A DNA stretch of 64,000 nt from Ampelomyces quisqualis (lineage: Eukaryota; Ascomycota; Dothideomycetes; Pleosporales; Phaeosphaeriaceae): NCBI GenBank assembly GCA_018398575.1, contig JAGTXZ010000018.1:1860001-1924000 (forward strand). Reading direction: 5' to 3'. The notes below the pieces were generated by a model, which saw only the letters and a list, made by a program, of their open reading frames with translations, was not told where the DNA came from and did not search any database. Each line of letters opens with the position of its first letter. The stretch's first letter is position 1. Below are positions 34,216 through 46,205 of this stretch, piece after piece. Position numbers and translations under genes: made by a program.

Positions 34216-35709
34216 GTTATTAGTAAAGTGCCTACTCTTCCTAACTACTAAATAAAAGCATATTAGAAGAGAAAGAGAGAGAGAGAAGAATTATAGGTAC
34301 GTATAACAAGTATAGAAATAGATAACAGCGTTATATATAGAAGAGATTAGAGAAAAAAAGATAAACTTAGAACAAGTATAAGAAAAACCTAAAGCATAGA
34401 AAATAATATAGTAGCATACTTAGTTGCGTTTAGAAATAATGCCTAATACTAAAGAGTAACTAATAAGAGAAATATAAGAATACTATAATAGATAGAGCCT
34501 AAGACTAGAAGCTTTAGTAGAGAGTAGAAAAGGAAGAAGATATCTATATCTATTCTATTAGCTAACCTACAACTACCTTAACTAGTTAATAGTAAAGATA
34601 TAACTAGTAGTTAACTGTTCTTAGAAACTAGACATAAGGAACCTAAATACTAATACCTAAGAACTAATGCAACAGTCCTACTAACTACCTAGAAGAACCT
34701 AAGAATAAAGAAGGAAGAGTCTAGAAGCTTAGCGTTAACAGATTAATAGCTAAAAAATATAAGAAGAAGAGCCTAGATTAACCTTAGAAATCTAGCTACT
34801 TAAGCTAGGCAATAGTTAGTTAAGACACAGCGTAACATAAATCTTTAGAGAGTCTAGGAAAACCTAAAGAAAAAGTATAGAATTCTAATACTTAGACTGC
34901 GCTAGACTATAAGGACTAGTAAAAATATTAACATCTGTAATAGAGGTAGAGCTGTAAAAACCTATAAGCCTAAGACGTAGAGTATAATATCAATTCTAAT
35001 ATATAAGTAGTATTAAGAAATATAAGACTAGTTTTATAGAGTCTAGGCTTAGCAATAGAATAAAAGTAGAAACTATAACAAAAAGTCTATTACTACAGAA
35101 ATTGCCTACAAGCACTATATAGAAACTATAGTAAGGCTACTATACACTAGAACTTACCTTTCTACTATTAGAGAGTATAATAGTTGCTATTACTAAATAG
35201 TTAGTCTTAGCCTACACCTTTACGTTATACGTAGGCTTCTTGTAGATATTAGACTCTATTATATTAAGGTAACAAAGTAGCCTATTAGTAGTATAGAAAG
35301 CATTGCTAACGTAAAAGACCTAAAAGCCTACACTAGAAATCTATATGTTGTGCTCTTTAGCCTAATTAAATATTAGTAAAATATATAGAAACGCTATAGA
35401 AGAACAAACTCTAGTAAAAGAGAAATAAATTAGAAATAACTTATATTAGTGTAGAGCTGCTGTACGCTAGCGCTAATATTATTAAGCTTGCAAATAATAG
35501 TATTTTGCTTAACAAGAAGCTGCTAAAAAAGCTAGCAGATATCTACTAAGATATTAACCTTAGTAACCTTGTGCGTTAGACTCTAGTAGCTAGACTTATT
35601 ACTACTACAAAACTTTGCCTAAGCAGCTCTAAGCTTGTTAACAAAGTTAGATTAAAGACTAGTAATTGTATACTACGTTAACAGCTACTTAATCTTAAGA
35701 TTACAAGTA
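34216..35709 (+). other. Gy3 3' interior extension, unidentified
   Basis: About 1.5 kb between the chromodomain and nKDZ-b. It holds a purine-rich tract AAGAGAAAGAGAGAGAGAGA (about 34265-34285) and Glu/Arg/Lys-rich readings, suggesting a coding relic. A frame near 35340-35480 and another near 35160-35280 stay readable, but I can tie neither to a family. Gypsy elements normally end soon after the chromodomain, so this is either an additional ORF of Gy3 or a captured sequence. Confidence 0.4.
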
Positions 35710-36553
35710 CGTTAGGAAAATTTAAGATTAATCTAATTGGCCTAATCGCTGCAACCTGCAGCGGCCCAACAGCAATACTGTCTACTAGACAATTTGCTAA
35801 AGTTACCCCACTTACTTCTAGTCGCTAGCGACCTGACAGTAACCTGACAGCAACCTAACAGAGTTGCTAGATCTGACAGAGTCGCTAGTGTCGCTAATGT
35901 CGCCAATTTTACTCACGTGACTATATTGCTGTATTTTCATGATTACGTAAGTAACCTAAAAATACAAAATATAGAGCGGAATTTCCTCTTTAAAATGCAC
36001 TATTCAGAATTTTTGTAGCTGCTCTAGTTATTAAGATATAGCGCGTTGAAGTTATAAACTTTTTTAAAAAAACTTTAAGTATGTTCAACACAATAGATCT
36101 ACGCACCCCCTCTATATTATACTATAATAAAATGTCCTAAAGTAAAATCTGCACTTTAGTTACTATTTCTTTAATAAAAAATATAATATATTATCTAGTT
36201 AAAGTGCTAGAGCTTTAGCGAAAACAAGCCTTAGCAAAGAACTTTAAAACTCTACAAACTTCACTGCCTTGCATCTCAACAACAAGAGCAGCTATAAGAA
36301 ATCTGAAAAGTACGTTTTAAAGAGAAAATTAAGCTCTATATTTTTGGTTTTTAGGATAATAACGTAATGGCGCGGGTAGGGCAGGTAGGTCCAGTGGATC
36401 AGGCAGATTAATTTGAGCGTTTTAGTCTAATTAGGCGGCCAAAACAAATAGGGAACCCTAGGGACAGTTAAGTACAGTTAAGAACCGTCTAGTTAACTGT
36501 TCCAACAGTGTCGCTAATGTCGCGGATGTCGCTAACGTTGTATTTTCCTAACG
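35710..36553 (-). mobile_element. nKDZ-b: second 844-bp non-autonomous KDZ1 relative
   Basis: 844 bp with ends CGTTAGGAAAA and TTTTCCTAACG, flanked by TA (35708-35709 and 36554-36555). It is collinear over its whole length with nKDZ-a (5908-6751), including the rare motif CACGTGACTATATTGCTGTA. It retains more CpG and CpA than nKDZ-a, for example GTCGCTAATGTCGCGGATGT at about 36509-36528. Its outer parts match the KDZ1 ends in the opposite orientation. Confidence 0.9.
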
Positions 36554-37144
36554 TAAGCGCGTTACAAAGTAAGATAACTATAATCTTAAAGTAATTATTA
36601 ATCTAAAAAGCTATTAGAATTAACTTAAAAAGTAAGAGAATATAGTAGTTAACTTATAGGCCTACATGCAATGTAAGCGTTTTTGCACTAAAAGTAAGTG
36701 CTCTTACTATAAGTAATCTTACACTTAGACTTATTACTCTTAAGCTAAGTAATAGCATAGCCTAGATAATATAGTAGGTTAAGCTTAGCCTTAATAATAA
36801 TCTTAGGTTTGTCTTATTACTAGTTAGTAATATACCTAGACCTAGCTTAGCACCTTAGATATAATACTTATAGTAAGAAAGTTAATAGCGTAATACTTAG
36901 TAAGAGAGCTGCAAGAAGTATATAAGCTTAGTATCTTTACAAATAACAGTATAGGCAAAAGAGATATATAGGCTAATAAGAAGAGTAACGCGCAAGTAAT
37001 ATATGCAAAAGGCAAGGCTAGTATAGTATATAGTACTACCTAAAAAGAGAAGTAAGAGTATAGAATAATAAATCTAAGTAAGGTAATTTTTATTTTAATA
37101 GTTGCGCAGGTCTAAGCGCACCTAGCGCTAGAGCAAGAGGATTA
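36554..37144 (+). other. Gy3 3' interior and polypurine tract
   Basis: The rest of the Gy3 interior after nKDZ-b. No product is identified. It ends AGAGCAAGAGGATTA just before the 3' LTR at 37145, a good polypurine tract for plus-strand priming. Confidence 0.6.
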
Positions 37145-37402
37145 TATAACAGGCTGCTACCTAGTTAGTTCTTAGTTATAGAAAAACCTTAGCTTACTAA
37201 ACTAGAACACTAAAAAGGTTCTAAACTAGAACGCTAAAAATCCTCTAGGCTAGAACACTAAAAACAATTCCAGACCAAAGCGCCTAAACTCTCTAGTCTA
37301 GACTGCCTTAGGACTATAAAAACCTTTTAGGTAGTAATTAGAATAGGTTACAAACTTACGTCTTTATTTCCTAGTATCTACCCTTAGAGTCTGCCTCTTA
37401 TA
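37145..37402 (+). repeat. Gy3 3' LTR
   Basis: 258 bp, TATAACAGGC...CCTCTTATA. Its terminal TG and CA have become TA and TA, while the 5' copy keeps TG..CA. It is followed by ATAAG, the target duplication. Confidence 0.92.
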
Positions 37403-38400
37403 ATAAGTAATAAGAGATTAGAAGATATAGAAATAAAAGATATTACCTAGCTAACTAAAGAGCTATTAAAGCCTACTTATACTGTAAAGTAAAGAAAAAA
37501 GAATCTAAAGAAGTAGTATCTAGTCTAGAAGTTTAAGGCTAACGCCTAATTAGTTATTTAGTATATTCTTAACACTTTAGTTCTATAACTATTTAAGACT
37601 ATTATTACTAATATACTAGAGGTTAAGAAGAAAACATTTTAAGTAAGCTAATTTTAAGTAAGTTATATACTAGCTAAATTTAAGAACTTTTTAGTTACTC
37701 TAACGCGCTATATAATAGTTAAAAGCGCAAATAAAGACTTAGATAGAAACTAACCTACTATAAGAACTAGTATTAACTTATTAACCTAAGACTTACTTCT
37801 AGACTATATACTAGTTAAAGTAGTAAATAGAAAAGTAAGTAAGTGCTTTAGTATTAATATAGAATACTAGTTAAACCTAGAGATTAGTTAGATTAAAAGG
37901 TATAATTAGCGTAATAAAGAACTAGGCCTTAAGCTTACTACTAACAAGGACTTTTGTAAGCCTACTTACTATTAGAGAAAGTATAACTAAGCCTTAGGCG
38001 TAGAGTACCTTAGAAGAGAGTGCCTAAAAGTACCTATTAATATTAAAAAGACCTAATTTCTTAGCCTTATTTACTCTAGCGTAGAGCTTAATACTATAAA
38101 AAGAGAAATAGTAGAATAAGCTATACTTCTAATTATATTTCTACTAAAGAGTATAAGAACTATAAAGATAGTAGTAGTAAATAGAGTAACTAAAGAGTTT
38201 TTAGGTATTATATAGAAAGAGCCTATTACTATCAGAAGAATTAAAATCTATACTAGCTTTTCTATTCTTAAGAAGTGTATAAATCTAATTATTTTAGGTA
38301 ATTTCTTTCTAGTAGTATAGTAGAGCGTTATTTACCTCTAGGGCCTAGTAGATATTATATAGAATTAAATGTATTATTATTAGGTATATATTGTTAGTTA
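37403..38400 (+). pseudogene. Gy1 gag end and aspartic protease relic
   Basis: Gy1 resumes after Gy3. The plus strand reads INLLTXDLLLDYILVKVVNR and LGVEYLRRECLKVPINIKKT. A protease-like segment follows: FLSLIYSSVELNTIKREIVE (about 38050-38110; family IxxDSGAE.N.I), RTIKIVVVNRVTKEFLGII, and INLIILGNFFLVV (about 38280-38315; family LILGxPFL). The order active-site strand, flap-like segment, then ILGxPF supports a retropepsin. Its expected catalytic Asp-Ser-Gly reads Tyr-Ser-Ser. The boundary with the inverted-repeat segment that follows is not sharp. Confidence 0.55.
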
Positions 38401-38450
38401 TATGTCTCTAATAGCTCTTTAGCTATTATATCTTATCTATACTCTTAGCT

Positions 38451-39500
38451 ATACCCTAAGTATTCTTTAGACTTACTTCTTATATTACTTTACTATATCT
38501 ATCCTCTAATCTATAGAAAGAAGTTTCTTTTCTTTTATACTAAACGTAAAACTAAAATACTAAAACAAAAGAAATAACTTCTAAGAAAAAACAGCTCTAA
38601 ACTTTTTATAATCCTAAAATTATATATAACAGGCCTTTAGTAAAGAAGTAGTTTCTATTTGAAATCTATTCTATCTTTTTATACTATAGTCTAATTCTCT
38701 CTTACCTAAACGCTAAAGCGCTATTAGCCTATATTATTCTAACTTTACCTAGTATTATAGTAACGTTACCTAGATAGACTTACGTTATAACTATAAATGC
38801 TTTAGACTACTTCTATTACAATAACTCTTAAGCTAGCTAATCTTACCTTAACTTTTAGCTTTACTTTCTTTTAGCTACTTACTTTACGCCTCTTTCTTTC
38901 TTAACCTGCCTAACGTACAGCCTTACTACTATAGTATTATAATCTACTACTAAGCTTTTCTACCTTATTAATAGGCTTTTTAACTAGCTTTAGCTTAGTT
39001 TATATTATCTACTTATTAACTTTTCTACCTTACTACTAGTATTTGCTTTTTAGATTAATATATTTATATATAGCTATACTACTTTACTTTAATACTTACT
39101 CTACTTCTTTATCTACTTAGCTACTTTTCTAAAGTAACCTCTTATATTCTTACGTTAAAGTACTATATTTCTAATGTAACTGCTATTAATAGTTACTTAG
39201 TTAACGCTTTACTATAAAATTATTAGAGATTTTCTAGTATATATAGCTAATACTTCCTTAGTTTCTTGTTAGTACTTTACCTTTATCTTTAAGCTACAAT
39301 AAAGAATAAGCTTATTTCTAGACCTTATAGAGATACTTGCTTTCTAGTCTATAGGTATCTAGTTAACTATTCTAGCTATAGTAATATAATTAACTAGAGT
39401 AAGTACTGGTTCTTTAATAAGTTAAACTAAGCACTTGCTAATATTTACTCTAGTTTAATTAAATAAAAATAGAAAGCTAAGCTACTCTCTTATTCCTAAG
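38451..39500 (-). repeat. Inverted copy of the window's right end (about 1.1 kb)
   Basis: This segment is the reverse complement of 62890-64000, with differences that look mostly like transitions. Shared landmarks are the ..CTATAGAAAGAAGTTTCTTT.. block (38511-38535 against about 63915-63940) and the AATTAACTAGAGTAAGTAC block (39389-39408 against about 63010-63030). Amino-acid composition suggests coding on the minus strand here (Lys/Glu/Gln-rich, coiled-coil-like). I do not recognise a family. It lies between the Gy1 protease and RT regions, so it is probably a further insertion. Confidence 0.65.
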
Positions 39501-39914
39501 CTCTAGTTTATAATAACTATATATAAATATATATTATATCTAATAACTTCTAAAGGCTTAGTAATAGATTATATAAGAGGTTAGTAAAATAGTACTAAAC
39601 ACCTTTTAATAACGCTCTAACTTAGTTACTACGCTTACTATAAGTATAAGCCTATTATATTAGATAGAAGATAAGTTTCTCTTATCTTTCTATACAAGAC
39701 CTATAGGTATAAAGCTAATCTAGAATCTTTAATACAACACGCACTTCTATATACCTCTAATACGTATCTAATTTAATTCTAATAGCTGTACCTACCTATA
39801 TTATTATATTATAAGAGAAACTTTGTTCTGCTAGTAATAGTATTTAGATAATCTTATAATTTACTTTTAAAAAGATTGCGTTAAAACGCGTAGAATAATA
39901 TCTAAATTAGATCT
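39501..39914 (+). other. Sequence before Co1, possibly Gy1 protease-RT linker
   Basis: If Co1 and one target copy are removed, a plus-strand frame runs across the junction: ALKRVEXYLNXIF joins XKAXXAKXFSAF at 54111 and leads into the Gy1 reverse transcriptase. That supports Gy1 as the host. Further left I see nothing identifiable. Confidence 0.4.
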
Positions 39915-40132
39915 TGTAATAGAGTATGTAAATTAGCAGATTAAAGGATTATTACGTGTAATACCTAAGCATACTACTAAGGAAATAAAGATCTATTTAG
40001 GACTAGACTAACTAATTAAGCTGTCTCTTAGCTTAGTATATTTAATCTAATCTATCTATATATAGTATAAAACAAGTAATATAATCTTTTTACTTATAAT
40101 AATTTTATCTATAGTATTACTTAGCTCTTATA
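39915..40132 (+). repeat. Co1 5' LTR
   Basis: Starts TGTAATAGAG and ends AGCTCTTATA. It aligns with 53888-54105 and with the reverse complement of 28231-28449. Confidence 0.82.
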
Positions 40133-40150
40133 ATTATAAGCCCTGTATTA
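40133..40150 (+). promoter_or_regulatory. Co1 primer-binding site (half-tRNA type, tentative)
   Basis: ATTATAAGCCC follows the LTR directly. Allowing RIP (TGA to TAA, GG to A), it is the complement of an anticodon stem-loop of the GGGCTCATAACC type, that is, a tRNA-Met. Copia-type elements are known to prime from the 5' half of initiator tRNA cut in the anticodon loop. Confidence 0.45.
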
Positions 40151-40199
40151 TAAGACTATAGTGTTAATTTCTTCTACGTACCTTATATTACTAAGGTAC

Positions 40200-41450
40200 T
40201 ACCTAGATTAATAATTACTCTAAAACTTCTTAAAAACTTATTTTAAATACTTTTTATAAACCAACTAGTTAATAATTATAGACTTCTATTCTAATAATAA
40301 GATTAGCCTAGATATTCTATTAAATAGTTAGTTAGACTAGCTATACTAATTTGTATAACTCTAGCTTTATGCTTATAACAAAGGAGTCTAGAATTAGATT
40401 AACCTAGACAGTAATACAGTGCTCCTAATTAACAATTAGAAACCTAAATATCTAGAGCTTCTAGCTACTCTAAGTTAACTAGTCCTTGCTTTACTACCTA
40501 GAGCTACTAATCTAGAAACGTTAATCTGTAATAAAGCCTTTAAATAATATAATCTAAAGCTAGTTACTTATAAACTTACTTCTAGTAGTTATAAAGAAGA
40601 CGTTTGCTAATATAAAGTTAATACATTAAACTAAACTAGGCAAGTAGCTAAGCTTAGCAACGTCTAGAAATAGATTAGTTAAATAGTAGCTAAGGATTAA
40701 ATAGTACCTTCTGCGATTAAAATGCTTAGCTCTTTAGAAATAACCTTCTAAGCCTTACTTAGAATTCTTAAGTATAACCTTACTCTAACAGATAATTATA
40801 CTATATACCTAGTTAGGCAGTAATATTAAGCTTATCTAGAAAAGAATAGGTATAGTAGAATTACTTTAGATAAATAGTTTAATAAATAGCAAGTAATCTA
40901 TAGAAAGGCTTAAGCGTTTTAAGTTATAGAGATAGAAAAAAAACTTACTATTACTAATTTTCTAGACGCTCTATCTACTAGGATTACTTCTAAGTAGGCT
41001 TAATTAATACATTAGAATATTATTAAAGATGTAGCTCTTAGTTAACTAGCTATAACTATATGTAATCTAGCTAAGATCTTCTCTCTTATACTTTAGAAAT
41101 AAGTAGTCTTTACTACTAAAGAAAAGTTCTATTTAGCCTTTGCAACTTTTAGAGATATTAAGAACTTAGAAAATAAGGACTTTAATCTAAAGAATAATAG
41201 TAAAGACAATTCTAAGCAAAAAACTTACTCTTATAGAAATTAAAAAAAGAATAAGTAGAACCTAATAGATTATTTCTAACTAAAGACTATAATTACTAGA
41301 TTAGCTCTACTAAGAAAAGTACTAATTAAGATCTCTAATTTTAACTAAAAGAAGGTTCTTAAGTAGCTTAACACCTTTAAGTAGGCTACACTTAATAATA
41401 AGATTAAGCAAGCTAGTTAGACACTATCTATTATAGCTAACTAGTTAAGT
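40200..41450 (+). pseudogene. Co1 gag relic
   Basis: A plus-strand reading of copia gag type: DNYTIYLVRX and YLEKNRYSRITLDKXFNKX (about 40790-40890), then ITNFLDALSTRITSK and LEYYXRCSS-like codons. A Lys/Asn-rich region (about 41160-41270) occupies the nucleocapsid position. I could not locate a clean zinc knuckle. It lies between the primer-binding site and the protease/integrase region. Confidence 0.55.
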
Positions 41451-41988
41451 TCTAGGACTCAGGCAGTAATATATCTAGGAGATGTTATAGCAGTACTAAT
41501 TAACCTAACTACTTTTAATTAGAAACCTAATATTACTAATCTAAACTTTAGAGTATATATAACTACGTTTATAACCTATCTACTTTTAAGAAGTACTATT
41601 TATAATAGAGCTAGTATAGTACACCATGTTTATAATTAATTACTTCTTATTCTAAAAACATTTAGTTTTACCTACTCTAAAGAAAGAGTTAAGGCTAGAA
41701 TATAGTTACTTTCTATAACTAGGTCTAGAGATTTAGTAATTAAGAACGTCTTGTATAGCCTAGAAGGTTCTTATATAAAAGACCTAAAGCTTAAGAAGGT
41801 TAAAGTTGTTAATAGCTTTTATATAAACATTATATCTATAGTACTACTTAAGTAGGTAGGTATATAGTATAGTAGATTAGATAGCACTTTTTAGTTAAGA
41901 TTATATAAGTAGAACGTTATTATATATAAGCTTTATAAGGCTTATAACCTCTTATTTATTAAATATAACTAGGTTACACGCTATATTC
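41451..41988 (+). pseudogene. Co1 protease and start of integrase relic
   Basis: It reads AVIYLGDVIAVLINLT at about 41465-41510 where copia protease has WxxDSGAxxH. Near 41735-41800 it reads IKNVLYSLEGSYIKDLK and INIISIVLLKXVGI, the copia block LxNVLYVPxxxxNLLSVxxLxxxG. The frame is cut at 41989 by a solo LTR with TATTC duplications and resumes at 42772. Confidence 0.65.
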
Positions 41989-42766
41989 TGTTAAAAATGA
42001 TAGGTAATAGTAGAAATAGTGTGAATTGTTATTTATTTAGTGCTAACAGAACTCCTTAATATATACTCTAAGCATTGGATCTAGATTACTAATTCTAGAC
42101 TCCTTCGCAATTCCGGCTACTTGTTATCCAGTTTCTGATTTCCGGAAACTAGCTATCCGGTTTCTAGGAACTAGTATTCTGGTTTCGGCTTCTAGCTATC
42201 CGGTTTAAGAGTCTAGCTTCTGGTTTTACTAGTAACTTGTAACTAATATCTAGTTTCACTAGTTTTATTAGATAGTTACTAGGTTTTAGACCCTAGCGTT
42301 AAGTTTCAGCTAGTTTCAGATAGTTTCAGATTGGTTTTGCCTGTACCGCCCAATTGAGAGCTACATGATTTTAGTCCTCTTATAAGTAATTTATTTCTTA
42401 GCCGTTACTAGGCCTATTTAGGACGTTAGGATCAGAATCAAGAGCCTTTAACATCTATTTTTAGAAATAACTAAGCAGGCTAGTCTAGCGTCTATATTGA
42501 TTACGTAATTTCAAGAATAAGCTAATATTTTGTAAGCTTTTCTTAAAAATTGTATGTTTAGTTTATTTATAATTGCTAGATTAGTGCTAGCGTATACGTA
42601 GTTCTATTTATAGACTTATATAAACTTTGTTTATAGTTTTATATTATATTGTTATGCTTTATTGCAACTAGTAAAGTTACTAGAAATAATTTCTTATTTT
42701 CTTAAGTTTGAACATAACGTTAACTTTACTTATTCTGTAAAAATATAAGATTACTTAATTTTAACA
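41989..42766 (-). repeat. Solo Co2 LTR (copy A) inside the Co1 polyprotein
   Basis: 778 bp, reading TGTTAAAAATGATAGG ... TTAATTTTAACA on the plus strand, flanked by perfect TATTC duplications (41984-41988 and 42767-42771). It is the least mutated of the six LTR copies, with CCGG-containing sub-repeats: AGCTATCCGGTTT occurs at about 42151 and 42194, with related forms nearby. The coding sense of the family (Co2) is minus here. Confidence 0.93.
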
Positions 42767-42771
42767 TATTC

Positions 42772-43860
42772 TATAACTACTAATCTTGTTTACGTTATAT
42801 TAATCTTATATTAATTACTTAAGAAATAATAACAAGGATCTATAGTATAAATAGTTAGGCTACCTAGGCTAGCAAGCACTCTAGGCTCTTACCTAGTTAG
42901 CCTAAAATATTAAGATAAATAAGACTAAAAGAATTAATTGTTAGGACTACTTAGTTACCTATACAGCTTAAGTAGTCTTATAATAGCTAAGAGAAAGATT
43001 ACTATAAATATTCTATTAAGTTTCTTAAGATCTATTTAATATGCTAGATAGAAGGCTTTATAAAGAATAGTTCTTAATTATTAAGAAAGACTACTTAGGT
43101 AAGCTTTTTAACTACAACCTTTATAATAAGACGTTAATTAAGATTATAAGAGTAATTAAAAGATGTATAGCCTAGGTTAGAAACAAATTTAATCTAAAAA
43201 TTATAGAAATCTATTAAGATAATAACACTACAACTTTGCCTTAGAAAAGGCATTTATAGCATAAGAAGTAGGTAGATTAAAAGAGAGTTAAAATACTACG
43301 CCTACTACTATATATATATTAGCTAAATAGATTAGCTAAGTAAGTAAGTAAAGAGCTAATTACAAAATCTATTAAGATACGTATAGGTGCAAATCTTCTA
43401 ATTAAGCTCTAGCTATAAATTATAAATGTAGTACACTATTTACATAGAATATACCTATTAAAAATCTATAGTTTTTAGTCTCTAAATAAGGTCCTACGTG
43501 CCTAGTTTAAGCAATATTTTTAATAGTATAAGCTAGCAATTACTAGGCATAGAACTACTAACTTACGCCTAAATTAGAGTAGTATTTATACCTATAGCTA
43601 TAGAGCGTATTTTCTTAATTGTAACTAAGTAGTAGGCAAGAACAGGCGTAAGTTTAAAGTTAACTCTTATAGCTATATTAGATATCTAGTAGGCTATCTA
43701 GCCTCTAATATCTATTATATTTAGGTTCTATTAATTAATTAAGTAATTATATTAAGAGATATTACCTTAAATAAATCTATATTCTATTCTAGTAACTAAG
43801 AAAATAAAATACCTAAAAAGTAAGTGCTTAAGATTATAGATATTCTATACGTTAGTAAAC
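42772..43860 (+). pseudogene. Co1 integrase relic
   Basis: It reads GKLFNYNLYNKTLIKIIRVI (about 43090-43150), then RNKFNLKIIEIYXDNNTTTL (about 43180-43240; family RSDNGGEF), KLXLXIINVVHYLHRIYLLK (about 43400-43465) and YIRYLVGYLASNIYYIXVL (about 43670-43735; family GYLVGY....YRIW). That is the copia integrase core and C-terminal part in order. Catalytic acidic positions are partly changed to Asn. Confidence 0.75.
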
Positions 43861-44599
43861 TTAATAATTCTAGGTAGGATATTAACCTACCTATTCTATA
43901 GAATTAACCAAGCTAGGAGATTACTAAGGTTACTAAGCAACAGCTTAGAAGTAAGTATATAATCCTAAGAATTATAAGAACTAGCTAATCTAATAATTAC
44001 AAAGAAGAGAAGATAGAAGCTAAGAGAAGTGCTAGTAAGGCTAGTAAGTATTTAGGAATTCTCTTAGACTAAAGGTAATATACTAGGCTTATTACACTAA
44101 AAGTAACTCTAGAACTAGATTAAGTATCTAGTATTAAGCTTATTAAGCGCGTAGGATCTAATAGCTAAAGACTATTACTAAGTCCTAAAAGAGCTAGCCT
44201 ATTAGTATCTAGAGATTAGATAAGTTTCTAATAGGATAGGTAGTTAGTCTTTTTCTCTCCTACTACTTAAGCTAAGAGTAGTAACTCTAGAGCTCTAGAC
44301 AAAGTAGAATTAGTTAATTCTTTTATATAATTAAGTTATTAACTATAAGAAGTAGCTTCTAAAATTAAAAAACTACTAAGTTAATATATACTACTTTACT
44401 GCAAGAAGAATTATAATAATTAGATAAAGAGTAAGAGTATTAATATATTAATTGCAGATCTATTTATATATTCCTAGAAAGATAACTTTAAGAACACTTT
44501 TCTTCTAGGCCTTATAGAAGCCTAGACTAAGCGCTCTAGTTACAAAATACTAAATACTATAATTATAATAGTAATGCTAAGTAATTAGAATTACTAAAA

Positions 44600-45560
44600 A
44601 GTTAAGAAGCGTGCTTATAGAAATAATATGCCTTAGCTACTAAATATTTAGAAGCAGATGCTTTAATATCTAATAAAAGGCCTATAATTAGATACGTTTC
44701 TTAAAGAAATTAATTAGCTATATAAGATAGGTACCTTAAAAGAGATTCTAAAGTATACATCTAAGAATTAACTAATCCTAATAAAATAGGTCTAGGTAGT
44801 TAAGTTAAATTAAGACAGTTACTTTCTAAAGTATAAGGCTAAGCTTATAGAAAAAGAAGATTTCTAGAAAAAGGACTCTTTACTTACTACGTACACTACT
44901 ACTCTTACAGCTAAACCTTTAGAATTACTATAGCTATTACAGCTAATTTTAATCTAGAAATTATATAATACAACGTAGTTAGAGCGTTTCTTAACGCCTT
45001 AATTACAGCTAATAATCTAGTAATCCATAATCTACTAGATAGATTTAAGAAAGCTAGGCTATATATAAGGCTTAACTAAGCGCTCTATAGGCGTAGAGAA
45101 TCTCTATTACTTTAGTATAAGAAATTCTTAAGATTACTTTGTAAGATAAGACTACTTGTATCTAAAGAAAAACTCTATCTATTCTTTCCTTAGGACTAAA
45201 TAGTCTTTCTTCTATTCTACGTTAAAAATATTCTATTTATCTACTATAAGGACTATAAGCTTAAAGCTAAGAATCTATAGGCTAAAATTATTAGTAAATA
45301 TAAAGTCTAGGATTAAGAACTAGTTAAATAGTTTTTAGAGATTAGAGTTCTCTAGAATAGATTAGACAGAATAATTACTCTAGTCTATAACGCCTATATT
45401 AGTAAGATTACTAAGAAATTTAGTCTATATAACAGATTATTCTCTCTAACACTATTACTATCTAAGAAGCTCTATAAGAATAGTAGAAAAGCTAGTAAGT
45501 AAGAAATAAAAACCTTTTAAAAAAAGGTTAGATTAGTTTTTTATACTGTAATTATAATCT
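44600..45560 (+). pseudogene. Co1 reverse transcriptase relic
   Basis: It reads GLXLDTFLKEINXLYKIGTL (about 44680-44740), FLKYKAKLIEKEDFXKKDSL (family YKARLVARGDxQ..), AVNAFLNALITANNLV-like codons near 44965-45015 (in another frame, indicating an indel), and FLLFYVKNILFIYYKDYKLK at about 45206-45260. In the last, the copia YVDD has become YVKN, both changes being G-to-A. The KIGTLKEI and KAKLIEKED blocks are copia-specific. Confidence 0.8.
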
Positions 45561-45829
45561 ACCTAGATATTACTTATATAATTTTAAAGGTTTGTTATTT
45601 CTTAACTAATTCTTTAGATAAGTATATTAAGGCTATAGAATAGGTAATTATATACCTATATTAAATAAAGTTTAATTTAATAGAGTATAAGGATTTTAAT
45701 AGTCTAGAACTAACTATTTATAGAAACGCCTTCTTTACTAATAATAAAGTAATTCGGCGTTCCTTATATACTTATATAGCTATTCTATTTAGAGAAGTAA
45801 TCTCTTAGAAAGCTATAAAGTAAGAATTA

Positions 45830-46205
45830 GTTACTACCTTAACTATAGAAGCTAAGCTACTTTCTCTAGAATACGCTGCAAAAGAATCTATAGCGCTTAG
45901 CTAGTTTTTTAAGGAGCTTACGCTTAATCTAGAAGATTTCTAGAATATTTAGTGTAATAATTAGCAGACTATTTAACTAGTTATAGGAAAAAATAAGTAG
46001 ATATCTATAAAACTTAAGTATATTAATATTAAGAATATATAGCTTAGGCAGAAATACTTAGAAGAATTGTTCTAAGTATCTTATCTAGAATCTAGATTAA
46101 TACTAGCTAATAGTCTTACAAAGAACCTTACCTATTAATAATTTCTTAAATTTAAGTAGCTTCTTAACTATAAGAATATAAGTAAGCTACCTATAAATTA
46201 ATAAT
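45830..46205 (+). pseudogene. Co1 RNase H relic
   Basis: A very clear copia RNase H/C-terminus: TIEAKLLSLEYAAKESIALS (about 45843-45905; family STxEAEYxALxxAxKE), FFKELTLNLEDF, IXCNNXXTI (family DNxSAI), KLKYINIKNIXLR (family KHIDIRYHFIR), VSYLESRLILANSLTKNL and LNYKNISKLPIN to about 46200. The reading ends there. Confidence 0.88.

Larger units (their letters stand above)
28527..37402 (+). mobile_element. Gy3: second chromodomain Ty3/gypsy retrotransposon
   Basis: An 8,876-bp element with 258-bp LTRs (28527-28784 and 37145-37402) and a perfect ATAAG target duplication (28522-28526 and 37403-37407). The plus-strand order is gag with zinc knuckle, protease, reverse transcriptase, RNase H, integrase and chromodomain, then about 2.9 kb of extra 3' interior that includes the 844-bp nKDZ-b. 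I see about 20 LTR differences, all transitions. Its RT and integrase readings differ clearly from those of Gy2, so it is a separate family. It is inserted in Gy1. Confidence 0.92.
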
